Source: Bryobacterales bacterium (lineage in GTDB: Bacteria > Acidobacteriota > Terriglobia > Bryobacterales > UBA6623). Taken from it: a DNA stretch of 64,000 nucleotides. Under the pieces are notes generated by a model, which saw only the letters and a list, made by a program, of their open reading frames with translations, had not been told where the DNA came from and ran no database searches. The position numbers were made by a program, and so were the translations under genes. Below, piece by piece: positions 18,728 to 27,892 of the stretch (positions within the stretch are counted from its first letter, which is position 1; each line of letters starts with the position of its first letter). The DNA lies in NCBI GenBank assembly GCA_028819215.1, contig JAPPMG010000086.1:25165-89164 (forward strand), read 5' to 3'.

Positions 18728-20188
18728 ATGACCGAGACAGTCTCGATTCCGATTTGGCTGGCCGCCACCTTGGCCGCGCTGGCTGTTTGGGCCGTTCTCG
18801 ACCGGATCTTGGTCCCATGCGTCCGCAGGCTGATCCGCGGTCGGGTCAACCGCATGGTTGACCAGCTCAATTCACGCCTGCAACTCGGTATTCCCGCGTT
18901 TCACCGCACGAGGAGGCGGGTGCTGATCGACCGGCTGACGAACGACCCTGCCGTGCAAGAAGCACTGGCCGCCCACTGCCGGGAAACGGGACAGTCACGC
19001 GACGACCTGCTGCGCGAGGTCGAGGGCTACGCTCGCGAGATCGTGCCGTCTTTCAATGCCTATGCCTACTTTCGGATCGCGTATCGGGTGGCGCACCGAA
19101 CCGCGCAAGTCCTGTATCGGATGAGATTGGGCTATACCGACCACGAGGCGCTCTCGAAGATCGAACCGGACGCCAGCATCGTATTCGTGATGAACCATCG
19201 CAGCAACATGGACTACGTGATCGTCGCGTACATGGTTGCGAGCAGAACCGCGCTCAGCTACGCGGTTGGCGAGTGGGCCCGTATCTGGCCGCTAAGGGCG
19301 CTGATTCGCTCGCTCGGCGCGTACTTTGTGCGCCGCCAGTCCGGCAACCGGCTCTACCGCCGCGTGCTGGCGCGCTATGTGCAGATGGCGACGGAGGGCG
19401 GAGTCGTGCAGGCCGTCTACCCGGAGGGCGGGCTCAGCCGCGACGGCCGGCTGCGCGAGCCCAAGCTCGGTCTGATCTCCTACATGTTGTCGGCATTCGA
19501 TCCTGATGGCCGCCGTGATCTGGTCTTCATTCCTGTCGGGCTCAACTATGACCGCGTCCTTGAAGACCGCTCGCTTCTTGAGGACCTTGAACCCGGAACT
19601 GCCCCGCAGGGTACGGTGCGTGCTGCGCGCAACTTTCTGCGTTTCGTTGCGAAGAACATCGGCTTGATGCTGCGAGGCGGCTGGTATCGGTTCGGCTACG
19701 CCTGCGTGAACTTCGGATCGCCAGTTTCGATGCGGGCGTACACGCGCGCGAGAGGGCTGGACTTCCGGTCGCTGGATCCAAGTGCCCGGACCGTCGCGGT
19801 CCGCCAGCTCGGAGATGAACTGCTTCAGGCGGTGGCAGCCACGATCCCAGTCCTGCCGGTTCCCTTGGTCGCCACGGTATTCGTACGGCAGCTGGGCAAA
19901 CGGCTCAGTGGCCTTGAGATCAAAGCGCACGTGCAGAGCCTCATCGACGAAGCCCAGCAGTCGGGCGCTTATGTCCACATCCCGCGGGCCGACCACGACT
20001 ACGCGATCACCGTCGGATTGCGGGGGCTCCTGCTGCGGCGCATCGTCGACGAACGCGACGGCCTTTACGGCGTTCGCACCGAAGCGGAGCGCGTACTGCG
20101 CTACTACGCGAACTCGATCGAGCAGTTCCTGAGCGGAGAGGGAGAGGGCCCGGCTGTCAGGGCAGGGGAGGCTGGCTCGGCACCCTAG
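18728..20188 (+). CDS. Membrane glycerol-3-phosphate/lysophosphatidate acyltransferase (PlsB/PlsC superfamily)
   Basis: 486 residues. An N-terminal transmembrane helix (about 8-30) is followed by the acyltransferase motifs: block I VMNHRSNMDY (H157-x4-D162, the catalytic pair), block II GAYFVRRQSGNRLYRRVL, and block III VYPEGGLSRDGR. The long N- and C-terminal extensions and the GG after the PE motif fit PlsB-like glycerol-3-phosphate acyltransferases better than small PlsC enzymes. It would act at the inner membrane in phospholipid synthesis. It stands alone, flanked by divergent and convergent genes. Confidence 0.85.
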   Translation: MTETVSIPIWLAATLAALAVWAVLDRILVPCVRRLIRGRVNRMVDQLNSRLQLGIPAFHRTRRRVLIDRLTNDPAVQEALAAHCRETGQSRDDLLREVEGYAREIVPSFNAYAYFRIAYRVAHRTAQVLYRMRLGYTDHEALSKIEPDASIVFVMNHRSNMDYVIVAYMVASRTALSYAVGEWARIWPLRALIRSLGAYFVRRQSGNRLYRRVLARYVQMATEGGVVQAVYPEGGLSRDGRLREPKLGLISYMLSAFDPDGRRDLVFIPVGLNYDRVLEDRSLLEDLEPGTAPQGTVRAARNFLRFVAKNIGLMLRGGWYRFGYACVNFGSPVSMRAYTRARGLDFRSLDPSARTVAVRQLGDELLQAVAATIPVLPVPLVATVFVRQLGKRLSGLEIKAHVQSLIDEAQQSGAYVHIPRADHDYAITVGLRGLLLRRIVDERDGLYGVRTEAERVLRYYANSIEQFLSGEGEGPAVRAGEAGSAP

Positions 20189-20212
20189 CTTCCGTCGATT
20201 AGTCCGGATCGC

Positions 20213-21814
20213 CTACAAGCTCAACTCCCAGCCCTTGCGGAACTGGGGCTTGACCCACCGGTTCGCCTCTTCGTTGTTGCTGAACTTGCCGGCCTCGTTG
20301 TCCCACATGAGCTTCCCGTCGAAATGCGAGGCGGCTGCTCCGAGCACCAGCCACTCCGTGAATGGCGCGGCCAGATCAAAGTTGGAGCAGGCCGGCGTCC
20401 CCCCCTTCGACGCGCGAATCCAATCGTGCACGTGGGCGGTGGTGTTACTGCCCGTGGAAGCCCCGGGGGAGCGTGACAGGAACGCCGGCGGCAGCTCGTA
20501 GTCGGCCCACCGGGAGCCTGGCAGCAATCCGACGCCCTCGCCGCGGCCGCTGGTGCCGAGGTGCCCCTTGGAGCCCACGAAGATGCAGTTGTAGCCGCTG
20601 CTATCCGGCGACCCCGGGAATCCGGTGCGCCTGCCCCCGCCCGGCCCGACTTGCGGCCCCTGCCCGGCGATCTTGCGGGCCTGTGCCGCTGTCATGCCCT
20701 CCGGCAGATAGGCGTCTCCCTTGGTGTTGTGCCAGTAGACAGACACCGGCGGCATGTTGCGCCGCGCCGCGAAATCGTACCGCAGCGTGAGCTCGTCCGG
20801 GAACGTGAACGGAGGCGAGGAATCCTTGTGGACGCACTCGACGCTGAGCAGGCTTTCCGGCCCCAGTTGCAGCCCCCAGTTAGCCGGTCCCAGGATGTGA
20901 ATGCCCCAGTCGCCGATCAGGCCGGAGCCGAAGTCGTGGAAGCCGCGCCAGTTGAAGGGAAGATAGAAGCCGAATTTCGAGGTGTCGAACCCGCCTCCTT
21001 GCGGTCGCGATGGGCCTGCGGCCCTACCGGCCTCGCCCTGCGCGCTTCTGGCGGGCCGTCGCGGAATCCGCACGCGGCCGAGTCTGTGGGCACGAGCGCT
21101 CGCGAACTGCCGATAGTCTTCGTCGCCGGCCGTGAACGGACGCTCGGCAGCGCCGCCGAGCCAAAGATCCCAGTCCAACGTCTCAGGCACCGCGCTTGGA
21201 GCCGCAACGCTGCGCATGCCCTGGGGCCAGATTGCGGGACGCATCCAGGCATGAACCTCGGTCACGTCGCCGATCTCGCCGGACCACAGGATCTCGCACG
21301 CGACGCGCGTCGCGTCGTGGGAGTAGCCGTGGTTGCCCATCTGGGTCGCCACGCCGCACTTTGCGGCAGCCTCTTTGAGAAACCGTGCCTCCCAAGCCGT
21401 GCGGGTGAGCGGCTTTTCGACGTAGACGTGCTTGCCAGCCTGCATGCAGGCGAGCGCGCAAGCGGCATGCATGTGGTCGGGAGTGCCGACCACGACGGCG
21501 TCGATGTCCTTGCCGGACTTGTCGAGCATGACCCGATAGTCCTTGTATTTCGTGGCCTTCGACCAGTACGCGAATCCCTCGGCCCCGCGGTCCCAGTCCA
21601 CGTCGGCAAGGGCGACTACGTTCTGCGTCTCGCACTGCGTCAATACAAGCGCCGGCCTGCCGCCAGCGCCGATCGAGGCTATGTTGAGCTTCTCGTTCGG
21701 AGACTTGTATCCCAGCGCCTTGAGCGATGGGACAGCCCCGTAGCCGGCGGCTGGAACCGCTCCCGCCAGCAGGCTGCCAAAGAAGAAATGACGTCTCGAA
21801 AGTTCCTGTGCCAT
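20213..21814 (-). CDS. Tat-exported Gfo/Idh/MocA-family oxidoreductase
   Basis: 533 residues. A Tat leader (SRRHFFFGSLLAGAVPAAG) precedes the Rossmann domain (KLNIASIGAGGRPAL). EKP of the family appears in HVYVEKPLTRTAWEA, and the dinucleotide-dependent C-terminal half has FNWRGFHDFGSGLIGDWGIH. These exported members oxidise or epimerise sugars or glycosides with tightly bound NAD(P). Between about residues 225 and 262 there is an Arg/Ala/Gly-rich, low-complexity insertion (RLGRVRIPRRPARSAQG) not seen in the family pattern I remember. It may be a real insertion or a pair of compensating frameshifts. The gene is 153 bases downstream of the homocysteine methyltransferase gene on the same strand. 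Confidence 0.87.
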   Translation of the reverse strand: MAQELSRRHFFFGSLLAGAVPAAGYGAVPSLKALGYKSPNEKLNIASIGAGGRPALVLTQCETQNVVALADVDWDRGAEGFAYWSKATKYKDYRVMLDKSGKDIDAVVVGTPDHMHAACALACMQAGKHVYVEKPLTRTAWEARFLKEAAAKCGVATQMGNHGYSHDATRVACEILWSGEIGDVTEVHAWMRPAIWPQGMRSVAAPSAVPETLDWDLWLGGAAERPFTAGDEDYRQFASARAHRLGRVRIPRRPARSAQGEAGRAAGPSRPQGGGFDTSKFGFYLPFNWRGFHDFGSGLIGDWGIHILGPANWGLQLGPESLLSVECVHKDSSPPFTFPDELTLRYDFAARRNMPPVSVYWHNTKGDAYLPEGMTAAQARKIAGQGPQVGPGGGRRTGFPGSPDSSGYNCIFVGSKGHLGTSGRGEGVGLLPGSRWADYELPPAFLSRSPGASTGSNTTAHVHDWIRASKGGTPACSNFDLAAPFTEWLVLGAAASHFDGKLMWDNEAGKFSNNEEANRWVKPQFRKGWELSL

Positions 21815-21967
21815 CTTTGAGTTCCCGTTACCTCAAGTTCGCGTGTGGGCTGAAATCCCAGGTTCCATCCATGATCGCGCATTCGCCTGCCGGGGGACGA
21901 CCTCTAGTGCCGGAGTGTGGCGATCACCACGCCATCTATCCAATTCGGGCGCTTGGCTACGGCGGAT

Positions 21968-22921
21968 TCAATGCTCCGGCGTGTCCGCCCGAGAAAGATG
22001 TTCAGCGAGGGCGGCTATGTCCTCCGGGCTGATTCCGCAACAGCCGCCGACGAAGCTGGCGCCTCGGTCGATGAAGCGCTGCGTCGCGCGCACGAATTGT
22101 TCGGTTTCGAAATCTGCCCGCCCCTGCACTGAGATCTCGCCGTCTAACGTGAATCCCTTCGGCACGTTAAAGCGATTCGGGTAGCCTCCGGTCGGCAGAT
22201 CGGTCAGCTGGCTGATCTGCTCGATGCCGGCCTCGATCGCATCGGAATGGGTGCAGTTGAACAGGAAGCCCGCAATCGGCAGGTCCGCGAGCGCCGCGTG
22301 CGCATCACGGATGCTCTCGCCGCTGCGCAGGCCCGTTCCGGGCTCTTCGTCGAGCGTCCAGGAAACGTAGACTGGCAGGCCTCTGACGGCTCCCGCGGAC
22401 AGAGCTGCCTCGGCGGCATTGCGCGATTCGCGAATGCAGGACATGGTCTCGCACAGGAACAGGTCTATATGTGGTTGCAGCGCCTGTGCCAGCTCGGCGT
22501 AGATCGGCCGCGCCTCGGAATCATCGATCACGAGGTCGGGCCGGTAGCTCTCACCGAGCGGCGGCAAGCTGCCGGCGACCAGGACAGCCTCGGCCGATCC
22601 GTCTGCAGCCTCCCGAGCAATTTGGCCTGACAACCCTGCCAACTCGGCGAAGCGGTGGGCTTCGCCTGTCTTGCCCAAGTAGCTGGGAACGCATGAATAG
22701 CTGCTCGTTGTGATGATGCGGGCACCGGCCGCGATGAAGTCCCGGTGAACTTCCACCACTACTCTCGGAGCGTCGATCAGCGCCTTGGCTGACCATAGAC
22801 CCGATCGCAGCGCCGCGCCCCGGCGGATGAGTTCGCGTCCCATCCCGCCGTCCATGACCGTGACCATCTCGTCGCCAAGCGTATCACGCCAAGTCGGGGC
22901 CGCATTGACCGCGATGTTCAC
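21968..22921 (-). CDS. Homocysteine S-methyltransferase family protein
   Basis: 317 residues of the Pfam S-methyl_trans TIM barrel. Landmarks are VTVMDGGMGRELIRRG at the N-terminus, ITTSSYSCVPSYLGK, DLFLCETMSCIRE, the first zinc Cys in GFLFNCTHSDAIEAG, and the paired zinc cysteines in SFVGGCCGISPEDI near the C-terminus. All three zinc ligands are present, so it should be active. It transfers a methyl group, probably from S-methylmethionine or SAM, to homocysteine. It is a stand-alone single-domain enzyme, not MetH. It lies 47 bases after the serine hydrolase gene on the same strand. Confidence 0.9.
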   Translation of the reverse strand: MNIAVNAAPTWRDTLGDEMVTVMDGGMGRELIRRGAALRSGLWSAKALIDAPRVVVEVHRDFIAAGARIITTSSYSCVPSYLGKTGEAHRFAELAGLSGQIAREAADGSAEAVLVAGSLPPLGESYRPDLVIDDSEARPIYAELAQALQPHIDLFLCETMSCIRESRNAAEAALSAGAVRGLPVYVSWTLDEEPGTGLRSGESIRDAHAALADLPIAGFLFNCTHSDAIEAGIEQISQLTDLPTGGYPNRFNVPKGFTLDGEISVQGRADFETEQFVRATQRFIDRGASFVGGCCGISPEDIAALAEHLSRADTPEH

Positions 22922-22968
22922 GCGGACAGTCTTCGTTGGGCGCCGCGGCTCGCGACCTCGCGTGGCGG

Positions 22969-24177
22969 CTACTTCAGGATCGCCGAGTAGACAAGAGCCG
23001 CGAATTTCTCCCGAAGCTTGAGTGCGCCGCCGGGACGGACCTGCACCATCAGGATCCCGATCAGTTGTTCGCTCGGGTCGATCCAGAAGACGGTGCCTTG
23101 GGATCCGCCCCAGTAGTAGGATCCCTCCGAGTACGGGTAGTCCAGCTTGGCCCGGTCCGTGACGACCGCGACTCCGAGGCCGTAGCCTAGCCCTGGCCTG
23201 AAATCCGTTCCTTGTTCTAGGTGATTCTGCGCCATCCAGCTCACCGTTCGCGGTCCCAGCAGGCGCTCGTTCTGCAGTGTCCCGCCGTCAAGTAACATCT
23301 GGCAGAAGCGCCAATAGTCTGCCGCCGTCGTGTGCAGGCCGCTAGCTCCAGCGATAAATGTCTTCGACTTCCCGGCTTCGAGCGGTTCGCGGGACACCCT
23401 GGTGGGGTCGTCTTTGCCATCCACGACCAGCAGCGCCCGGCGGTCCTGCTTTCTGGCTGGCGGCCAATAGTGGGTATCCGCCATTCCCAGCGGATCAAAG
23501 ACCCGCTCTTGGAGGAACGTATCCAATCCTTGGCCAGACAATCGCTCCACAAGGTATCCCAGCACGTCCAGCGAGTCGCCGTAGATCCACCGTGATCCGG
23601 GCTCGGCTTGCAGTGGAAGCTGCGAGAACTCCTTCATGTAGGCGTCCATCGTCGGGAAGGCGTACGTCTCAGCTCGACCGCGAGGGTCGCGCACGCCGGA
23701 CGTGTGCGTGAATAAGTGCCGGATCGTCATGGTCCGCTTGGCCGGCGTCGGGCCGCCTGCATCAGCGGCAATCATGGGATCGGCAAACTCCTGCAAGTGC
23801 TTGGACACCGGCTCCCCGAGCGTGAACCGACCCTCCTCCAGCAGCATCAGCGCAGCCGCAGCCGTGATCGGCTTCGTCATCGAGGCAATGTCGAACAGCG
23901 CGTCAAGCGGCATGGCGTCGGACTCATCCATGCCCTTGGTGCCGGTCGCCCGATGATGCACCACCTTGCCGTGCCGCGAAACGAGGGTCACGAACCCCGC
24001 AGCCTGCTTCGCCTCCACGATTCCGTCCAGCCAGAGGCTGACTCGTTCGAGCCGCGCAGAAGACATCCAGACCGATTCCGGGTCGGCTGTGGGCAACTCG
24101 GCGGCTGGGGCAACGAGTGCGATGCATGTGATCAGGACGGTCAGCAGGATCTGGCGGAGCATAGCGTTCGGCAGCAT
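22969..24177 (-). CDS. Secreted serine hydrolase (class C beta-lactamase/esterase family)
   Basis: 402 residues. A signal peptide of about 26 residues is followed by the beta-lactamase-related fold. The catalytic S99-M-T-K102 sits in FDIASMTKPITAAAALML. The second motif is Y-x-D (WIYGDSLDVLGYLVE), and the C-terminal strand reads GSYYWGGSQGTVFWIDP. The family includes esterases, D-aminopeptidases and EstB-like enzymes as well as AmpC. The HxG-like element replacing KTG here (WGGSQG) points to esterase or peptidase activity, not antibiotic resistance. It is probably the first gene of a short run with the methyltransferase gene. Confidence 0.9.
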   Translation of the reverse strand: MLPNAMLRQILLTVLITCIALVAPAAELPTADPESVWMSSARLERVSLWLDGIVEAKQAAGFVTLVSRHGKVVHHRATGTKGMDESDAMPLDALFDIASMTKPITAAAALMLLEEGRFTLGEPVSKHLQEFADPMIAADAGGPTPAKRTMTIRHLFTHTSGVRDPRGRAETYAFPTMDAYMKEFSQLPLQAEPGSRWIYGDSLDVLGYLVERLSGQGLDTFLQERVFDPLGMADTHYWPPARKQDRRALLVVDGKDDPTRVSREPLEAGKSKTFIAGASGLHTTAADYWRFCQMLLDGGTLQNERLLGPRTVSWMAQNHLEQGTDFRPGLGYGLGVAVVTDRAKLDYPYSEGSYYWGGSQGTVFWIDPSEQLIGILMVQVRPGGALKLREKFAALVYSAILK

Positions 24178-24278
24178 AGCAGCGGTGCGTGTCGCGCCTA
24201 TGCTACCAAGCTGTACCCACTACACCACCAGCAATCCGTCACAGTTAATACAGGCGCCGAGAGCAGCGTGAATTCAGC

Positions 24279-25640
24279 ATGACGAACCAGGCTTCAGCGG
24301 AGATCCAGGCAGACATTGACCACTTCATGCATGGCCTTCGTCGGCGGAATCCGGGCGAGAGAGAGTTCCACCAAGCGGTCGAGGAGTCCGCGCAGTCGAT
24401 TATTCCGTTCTGCCGAGAGAACCCGGAATACGGGAAGGACCAGATATTGGAACGGATGACTGAGCCCGACCGGATCGTCATCTTCCGCGTGACCTGGGAG
24501 GACCGGCACGGCAACTTCCGGGCGAACCGCGCTTGGCGTGTCCAGTTCAACAATTCGATCGGGCCGTACAAGGGCGGGATGCGGTTCCACCCGTCCGTGA
24601 CGCTCAGCGTCCTGAAATTCCTGGGGTTCGAGCAGGTCCTGAAGAATAGCCTTACGACCCTGCCGATGGGAGGAGGCAAAGGTGGGTCGAACTTTAACCC
24701 GAAGGGCAAGACCGACCGCGAGGTGATGCGGTTCTGCCACTCGCTGATGGTCGAGCTGTCCCGGCACATTGGCGAGGACACCGACGTGCCGGCGGGGGAC
24801 ATCGGAGTCGGCGAGCGGGAGATCAGCTACATGTTCGGGATGTACAAGCGCCTCGCAAACCGCTTTACGGGCACTTTGACAGGCAAAGGGCTCGCATTTG
24901 GCGGGAGTCTGGTTCGCACCGAGGCCACAGGCTACGGCAGCGTCTACTTCATGCGCGAGATGCTGGCCACTCGGGGCGATGGAATCAAAGGCAAGACGGC
25001 TGTCGTGTCCGGCTCGGGAAACGTTGCCCTTCACACCATCGAAAAGCTGACGCAGTTGGGCGCCAAGGTCGTGACCGCTTCCGATTCGGGAGGGTTCGTC
25101 CACGACCCCGACGGCATCGGTCCCGAGAAGCTCGAATGGCTGAAGGAGCTCAAGACTGTCAGGCGCGGTCGGATCCGAGAATATGCCGAGAAGTTCGGCT
25201 GCGACTTCTACGAACGGGAGCGTCCTTGGAACGTTCCTTGCGACTTGGCGTTTCCTTCCGCGACCCAGAACGAGCTTCGCGGAACGGATGCGAAGGCCCT
25301 GCTGGGGAACGGCGTGGTCGGAGTCTGCGAGGGGGCCAACATGCCCACGGACCACGACGGCATGCAGCAGTTCCTAGATGCCCGGATCCTGTTCGGGCCG
25401 GCCAAGGCGGCCAATGCGGGCGGCGTCGCGGTTTCGGGCCTGGAGCAGAGCCAGAATGCGCTACGGATCTCCTGGTCGAGGGAGCAGGTGAACCAACACC
25501 TCGAGCACATCATGAAGAGCATCCACGACAATTGCGTGCAACACGGGCAGGAAGAGGGCTGGATCAACTACGTGCGGGGCGCGAACGTCGCGGGCTTCGT
25601 CAAAATCGCGGACGCAATGCTGGCCTACGGAGCCGTCTAG
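24279..25640 (+). CDS. gdhA: NADP-specific glutamate dehydrogenase
   Basis: 453 residues, the usual length of hexameric bacterial GdhA. It catalyses the reversible reductive amination of 2-oxoglutarate with NADPH, assimilating ammonia in the cytoplasm. The substrate domain has NNSIGPYKGGMRFHPSV, LPMGGGKGGSNFNPKGKTD (catalytic Lys region) and VPAGDIGVGEREI. The Rossmann domain has VVSGSGNVALHTIEKL. The C-terminus carries AKAANAGGVAVSGLEQSQN. It is a single-gene unit and divergent from the serine hydrolase. The start at ATG 24279 matches the family N-terminus. Confidence 0.97.
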   Translation: MTNQASAEIQADIDHFMHGLRRRNPGEREFHQAVEESAQSIIPFCRENPEYGKDQILERMTEPDRIVIFRVTWEDRHGNFRANRAWRVQFNNSIGPYKGGMRFHPSVTLSVLKFLGFEQVLKNSLTTLPMGGGKGGSNFNPKGKTDREVMRFCHSLMVELSRHIGEDTDVPAGDIGVGEREISYMFGMYKRLANRFTGTLTGKGLAFGGSLVRTEATGYGSVYFMREMLATRGDGIKGKTAVVSGSGNVALHTIEKLTQLGAKVVTASDSGGFVHDPDGIGPEKLEWLKELKTVRRGRIREYAEKFGCDFYERERPWNVPCDLAFPSATQNELRGTDAKALLGNGVVGVCEGANMPTDHDGMQQFLDARILFGPAKAANAGGVAVSGLEQSQNALRISWSREQVNQHLEHIMKSIHDNCVQHGQEEGWINYVRGANVAGFVKIADAMLAYGAV

Positions 25641-25707
25641 CGGGCTTTGGAGAGGCGCGTACCCGAGAGCTGGCGAGAGCACGAGAGGTTATGCCCGGCC
25701 TGCAGCC

Positions 25708-26313
25708 TCACCGGTTGGATGCAAGACCCGGCCTGCCCCACTTCCCGCCGAACACGAATTCGTCTAACGGACGGCGGTTCCTCGGGCGTTCGTCCCTGGC
25801 GAGCAGGCTGGGATCGCTCGTGCCGGGCTCGGCCCGGTATCCCAGCGCGAGCGCAGTGACAGCCTCGAACCCCTCGGGAATCCCGAACACATCCCGAGCC
25901 TTTTCGGGCATCAATCCGGCCATCTGATGCACGTAGACTCCGCGACTTGTGGCCTCGAGGCTAAGGCTCGCCGAGGCCAGTCCGAGGTCGTGCTGGGCGA
26001 CGCGGTTGGGCTTGTCGTTGCGGGAAAAGGTCTGGCGGATGCAACCTAGGGCGAGAGCGGGGGCCTCCTTCGCCCAGGTCCGGTTGCCTTCAAGCAGGCA
26101 GCCCAGGATTCTCTCGAAGTCATCTGTGCTGTCACGGGTTGCGACGATATACCGCCACGGCTGCTCGTTGAACGAGGAAGCGGCCCATCGAGCTGCCTCG
26201 AAGATGGATAGCAGGTCTGCTCGCGGCACCGGCCGGTTCGAATAGCTGTAGGGGCTCCAGCGCTCGGAAATCAACTCGTGGATCGGATGGTCCGGGGAGG
26301 CACCTCTGGACAT
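25708..26313 (-). CDS. Nitroreductase family protein
   Basis: 201 residues, a typical FMN-dependent nitroreductase. The N-terminal block RWSPYSYSNRPVPRADLLSIFEAARWAASSFNEQPWRY binds FMN phosphate. VHQMAGLMPEKARDVFGIPEG and ALGYRAEPG are the C-terminal FMN-contact region. It reduces quinones, nitro groups or related acceptors with NAD(P)H. It is convergent with gdhA (67 bases between stops), so no functional link is implied by the neighbour. Confidence 0.92.
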   Translation of the reverse strand: MSRGASPDHPIHELISERWSPYSYSNRPVPRADLLSIFEAARWAASSFNEQPWRYIVATRDSTDDFERILGCLLEGNRTWAKEAPALALGCIRQTFSRNDKPNRVAQHDLGLASASLSLEATSRGVYVHQMAGLMPEKARDVFGIPEGFEAVTALALGYRAEPGTSDPSLLARDERPRNRRPLDEFVFGGKWGRPGLASNR

Positions 26314-26579
26314 GCACCTAGCCTACAGGAGGGATCGGGAAGCACCTCTGCTAGCTTCCACGCCCAGGTCCGGGTCTTGCCAGCGCGCTCCGGCCCCGCC
26401 AGTAGTGGAGGCGCGCCTGAGCGGATGCGCCCTCCGGTTCCGGTGCGCTGCCTCAGTGCGGTCGCGCGCTCTCGGGCAAGCTAGACTAGAAGTTGCTAAC
26501 GGCCGCATAGCGCGGGGCTTCCGCGCTTGCGGTAGACGCACCGCTAGGGCAGGTCGCGTTCGGCCCCCAAGCGCTTCGC

Positions 26580-26990
26580 ATGCCTGAAAACACCATTCGC
26601 CTAGAGGTCGCAGTTCCGGACCGGCTCGTACTGAACGAGGAGACCGTCTCGGTCCAGTTGCCGCTCACCACCGGCTATGCCGGCGTGCTGCCCGGACACG
26701 CGCCGTTTCTAGCTGAAGTCGGTACCGGCGTACTGACATATGCCGTGGGGCAAGGGAGCGAAGAGCACTTGGCGATCGATGGCGGAGCGGTGGAGATTCT
26801 GCCCGATCGCGTCCGCGTCCTTGCCGAGAAGGCGGAACGCGCCGACGAGATTGATGCCGAGCGTGCCCGCAAGGCGCTGGAACGCGCGGACGAGCGCTTG
26901 CAGCTGTCCTCGTTCGAGATCGATGTGGATCGCGCTCAGAAGGCGCTGGCGAGGGCCAAGGCGCGGATCGCAATAGCCAAACGGCAGTGA
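26580..26990 (+). CDS. atpC: ATP synthase F1 subunit epsilon, orphan gene
   Basis: 136 residues with the whole two-domain epsilon structure. The N-terminal beta-sandwich has QLPLTTGYAGVLPGHAPFLAEVGTGVLTY and the GGAVEILPDRVRVLAEKAERA strand pair. The C-terminal helical hairpin contains RARKALERADERL and ALARAKARIAIAKRQ. Epsilon couples proton flow to catalysis and inhibits ATP hydrolysis. In most bacteria atpC is the last gene of the atp operon, directly after atpD. Here it stands alone between a nitroreductase and a FAH-family gene, with no other atp gene within 20 kb or more on either side. Confidence 0.95.
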   Translation: MPENTIRLEVAVPDRLVLNEETVSVQLPLTTGYAGVLPGHAPFLAEVGTGVLTYAVGQGSEEHLAIDGGAVEILPDRVRVLAEKAERADEIDAERARKALERADERLQLSSFEIDVDRAQKALARAKARIAIAKRQ

Positions 26991-27040
26991 CGTTGCCCTA
27001 GGTCCTAGTTGCGGACTGGCCGCGAGCGTCCGGACCCGTG

Positions 27041-27892
27041 TCAGGCGTCTTCCGCTACGCATTCGTTGACCAGCACGCCGACACCTTCGATTCCTACCTT
27101 GCAGACATCGCCCGGCTTGAGAAAAACGGGTGGCTTGCGGGCCATGCCCACGCCAGGCGGCGTCCCGGTCGACACGACGTCTCCCGGATTCAGCGTCATT
27201 ACGGCCGAAAGGTACTCGAGCAGTTCGGGTATGCCGAACACCAGTTGCTCGGTGTTCGAATCCTGCATGATCTCGCCGTTCAGATCGAGCCAGATCCGGA
27301 GCTTGCCCGGATCCTCGATCTCGTCCTCCGTGACTAGGCACGGTCCCATCGGCCCGAACGTGTCGAATGTCTTGCCGATGGTCCATTGCGAGGTCGCCAG
27401 TTGGAAATCTCGCGCGCTGACGTCGTTCACGCAGGTGTAGCCCCCCACATACTCGCGCCAGTCGCTGGCCTTGACGTGCTTGGCCTGCTTCTTGACGACG
27501 AAGGCCAGTTCGGCCTCGTAGTCCACTTGGCTCGACGCAGCCGGGAGCACGATCGGCTGGCAAGAGCCGCACACCGCATTGTCGTACTTGGTGAACACCG
27601 TCGGGAGCTCGGGAATCTCCATGCCGGACTCAATCGCATGGTCCCTGTAATTGAGGCCGATGCAGATGAACTTGCCGGGGCGCGGTACCGGGGCGCAGAG
27701 TCGTGCTTCGTCCAACTGCATGGTGGGCTCGCCCGCGGCAATCAGGTTGCGAGCAATCGGGGCCAGGCGCTCCTGATCGCGCAGAAAGCCCGGAATGTCG
27801 GCGCATATCGACGAGAGGTCGTAGATGTCGTTGCCGACGACGACGCCTGGGAACTGTACCCCGTCAGAGGCCTGTACGCAAACTAAACGCAT
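27041..27892 (-). CDS. Fumarylacetoacetate hydrolase (FAH) family protein
   Basis: 283 residues. The FAH C-terminal catalytic fold is evident: GKFICIGLNYRDHAIESGMEIPE, the metal-binding DYEAELAFVVKK (Asp and Glu ligands), VGGYTCVNDVSARDFQ, TFDTFGPMGPCLVTEDE, and near the C-terminus LNPGDVVSTGTPPGVGMARKPP. Members hydrate, hydrolyse or decarboxylate 2-oxo acids in aromatic or sugar-acid degradation (2,4-diketo-3-deoxy-fuconate hydrolases are close relatives). It is convergent with atpC, with 50 bases between the stops. Confidence 0.93.
   Translation of the reverse strand: MRLVCVQASDGVQFPGVVVGNDIYDLSSICADIPGFLRDQERLAPIARNLIAAGEPTMQLDEARLCAPVPRPGKFICIGLNYRDHAIESGMEIPELPTVFTKYDNAVCGSCQPIVLPAASSQVDYEAELAFVVKKQAKHVKASDWREYVGGYTCVNDVSARDFQLATSQWTIGKTFDTFGPMGPCLVTEDEIEDPGKLRIWLDLNGEIMQDSNTEQLVFGIPELLEYLSAVMTLNPGDVVSTGTPPGVGMARKPPVFLKPGDVCKVGIEGVGVLVNECVAEDA

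Noticed and set aside
20561..21820. 419-residue plus-strand frame opposite the Gfo/Idh/MocA gene
   Set aside because: Antisense shadow; no family features.
24294..25355. 353-residue minus-strand frame opposite gdhA
   Set aside because: Antisense shadow of a strongly conserved gene.
26709..27572. 287-residue minus frame spanning the atpC end and the FAH gene
   Set aside because: Overlaps two real genes in other frames and reads as Arg-rich noise.
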